Origin: an uncultured Clostridia bacterium
Lineage (GTDB): Bacteria > Bacillota > Clostridia > Christensenellales > Borkfalkiaceae
Reading direction: 5' to 3'
Length of the DNA: 14,713 bases
NCBI GenBank assembly: GCA_947630775.1
Contig: CANRIY010000030.1
Location: 1-14,713 of the forward strand
Every line of letters starts with the position of its first letter. The stretch's first letter is position 1. The position numbers and the translations under genes were made by a program. The notes under the pieces are model-generated. The model was not told where the DNA came from. It saw only the letters and a program-made list of their open reading frames with translations, and searched no databases. This document shows positions 14,039-14,713 of the stretch, piece by piece.

Positions 14039-14398
14039 ATGCTTTATTCAAGTAATTCAAACCTTACAAACAATGCACGGGCGCTCCGAAAAAACATGAC
14101 AAAAGAGGAGCGAAAACTTTGGTATGAGTTTTTCAGGTTACTTCCTTATTCGGTTCATCGCCAATATGTTATAGGGAATTACATTGTTGATTTCTATTGC
14201 GCAAGTGCAAAACTTGCCATTGAGTTGGACGGCGCACAACATTATGAGGAAAAAGCGCAATATTATGATGCTGAGCGCGATGAATTTTTGAAATCGAAAG
14301 GCATAACTGTGCTTCGGTATTCCAACATTGAGTTGAATCATAATTTCAAAGGCGTTTGTGAGGACATATTGAACCATTTGGAACATCCGCAAGATTAA
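14039..14398 (+). CDS. DUF559 (Vsr-like) endonuclease domain protein
   Basis: The 119-residue protein matches the DUF559 family: NARALRKNMTKEERKLWYEFFR (about 12-33), RQYVIGNYIVDFYC (41-54), LAIELDGAQHY (59-69) and VLRYSNIELNHNFKGVCEDI (91-110). The fold is that of the very-short-patch-repair (PD-(D/E)xK-like) nucleases; probable active-site residues are D51, E62, D64 and H68. Biological role of the family is not established. I chose ATG 14039 because homologues begin about this far before LRKNMT and GAGGGG precedes it; an open frame reaches 13964 through repeat DNA. The gene is visibly more AT-rich than surE and is enclosed by repeat sequence, which suggests arrival by transfer. Confidence 0.88.
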   Translation: MLYSSNSNLTNNARALRKNMTKEERKLWYEFFRLLPYSVHRQYVIGNYIVDFYCASAKLAIELDGAQHYEEKAQYYDAERDEFLKSKGITVLRYSNIELNHNFKGVCEDILNHLEHPQD

Positions 14399-14400
14399 AG

Positions 14401-14713
14401 AAGGCTTCTCCCGAGGAGGAGCTGTCACCGTAGGTGACTGAGGTGGGCAACGGTTTTGAATGTGGTCAATAATATTAGAACTCGCCCCACCCCTCTACCC
14501 CCCTCCCACGGAGGGGGCATGAAACGACTATCATCGCAGTTAAGGCTCCTCCCGAGGAGGAGCTGTCACCGCAGGTGACTGAGGTGGGCAACGGTTTTGA
14601 ATGTGGTCAATAATATTTTAGAACTCGCCCCACCCCCCTACCCCCCTCCCACGGAGGGGGCATGAAACGACTATCATCGCAGTTAAGGCTCCTCCCGAGG
14701 AGGAGCTGTCACC
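14401..14713. repeat. Tandem array of 141-143 bp palindromic repeat units
   Basis: Units begin with AAGGCT at 14401, 14542 and 14685; the third is cut by the window edge. Each unit holds three hairpins: GCTCCTC-CCGAG-GAGGAGC (first copy CTTCTC, keeping a G-U pair), GTCACC-GNA-GGTGAC, and CCCCCTCC-CAC-GGAGGGGG (14499-14517; 14642-14660), joined by an AT-rich part with GGTTTTGAATGTGGTCAATA. Units 1 and 2 are nearly identical apart from two extra Ts and a few substitutions. No gene is seen in this 315-bp stretch. Confidence 0.92.

Noticed and set aside
14401..14713. CRISPR array
   Set aside because: The units are 141-143 bp and almost wholly identical, with no short repeat and variable spacer pattern and no cas genes.

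Overview
The window looks like chromosomal DNA of an endospore-forming member of the Clostridia (Firmicutes), probably uncultured. The evidence is a complete eight-gene spoIIIA operon followed by asp23, nusB, folD, ispA and dxs in Bacillus/Clostridium-like order, with AAGGAG-type ribosome binding sites and TTGACA/TATAAT promoters. GC content is moderate to high. I cannot assign a genus from the sequence.

Left part (1-7150, all minus strand): spoIIIAA-AH run from about 7150 down to 2750, tightly packed with ATGA overlaps. They are followed by a housekeeping block with its own promoter: asp23, nusB, folD, ispA and the first 58 codons of dxs. SpoIIIA builds the mother-cell side of the forespore feeding channel; the ispA/dxs end serves isoprenoid synthesis and folD serves one-carbon folate metabolism. 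accB/accC and xseA/xseB, which flank these genes in Bacillus subtilis, are absent here. A very good SigE-type promoter lies so close to spoIIIAA that the message may be leaderless.

Middle part (7185-11141, minus strand): a large intracellular GH51-type alpha-L-arabinofuranosidase with its own sigma-A promoter, palindromic upstream DNA, leader hairpin and terminator. Next comes an unusual protein joining an HAD deoxyribonucleotidase-like domain to a guanylate-kinase-like domain. The 309-bp gap between these genes carries copies of a palindromic repeat containing GTCACC-GCA-GGTGAC.

Right part (11142-14713, plus strand): a divergent promoter pair with fused -35 boxes drives the HAD-kinase gene leftwards and an overlapping operon rightwards. 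That operon holds two paralogous DHH/DHHA1 (NrnA-like) phosphoesterases and surE. Together they form a cluster of nucleotide and oligonucleotide turnover enzymes. After surE comes a stem-rich segment, a small AT-richer DUF559 (Vsr-like) nuclease gene, and a tandem array of 141-143 bp repeat units that share the palindrome found in the middle part. The nuclease leader resembles part of the repeat unit, so nuclease and repeats may form one mobile or amplifying element. This is the most interesting feature of the window.
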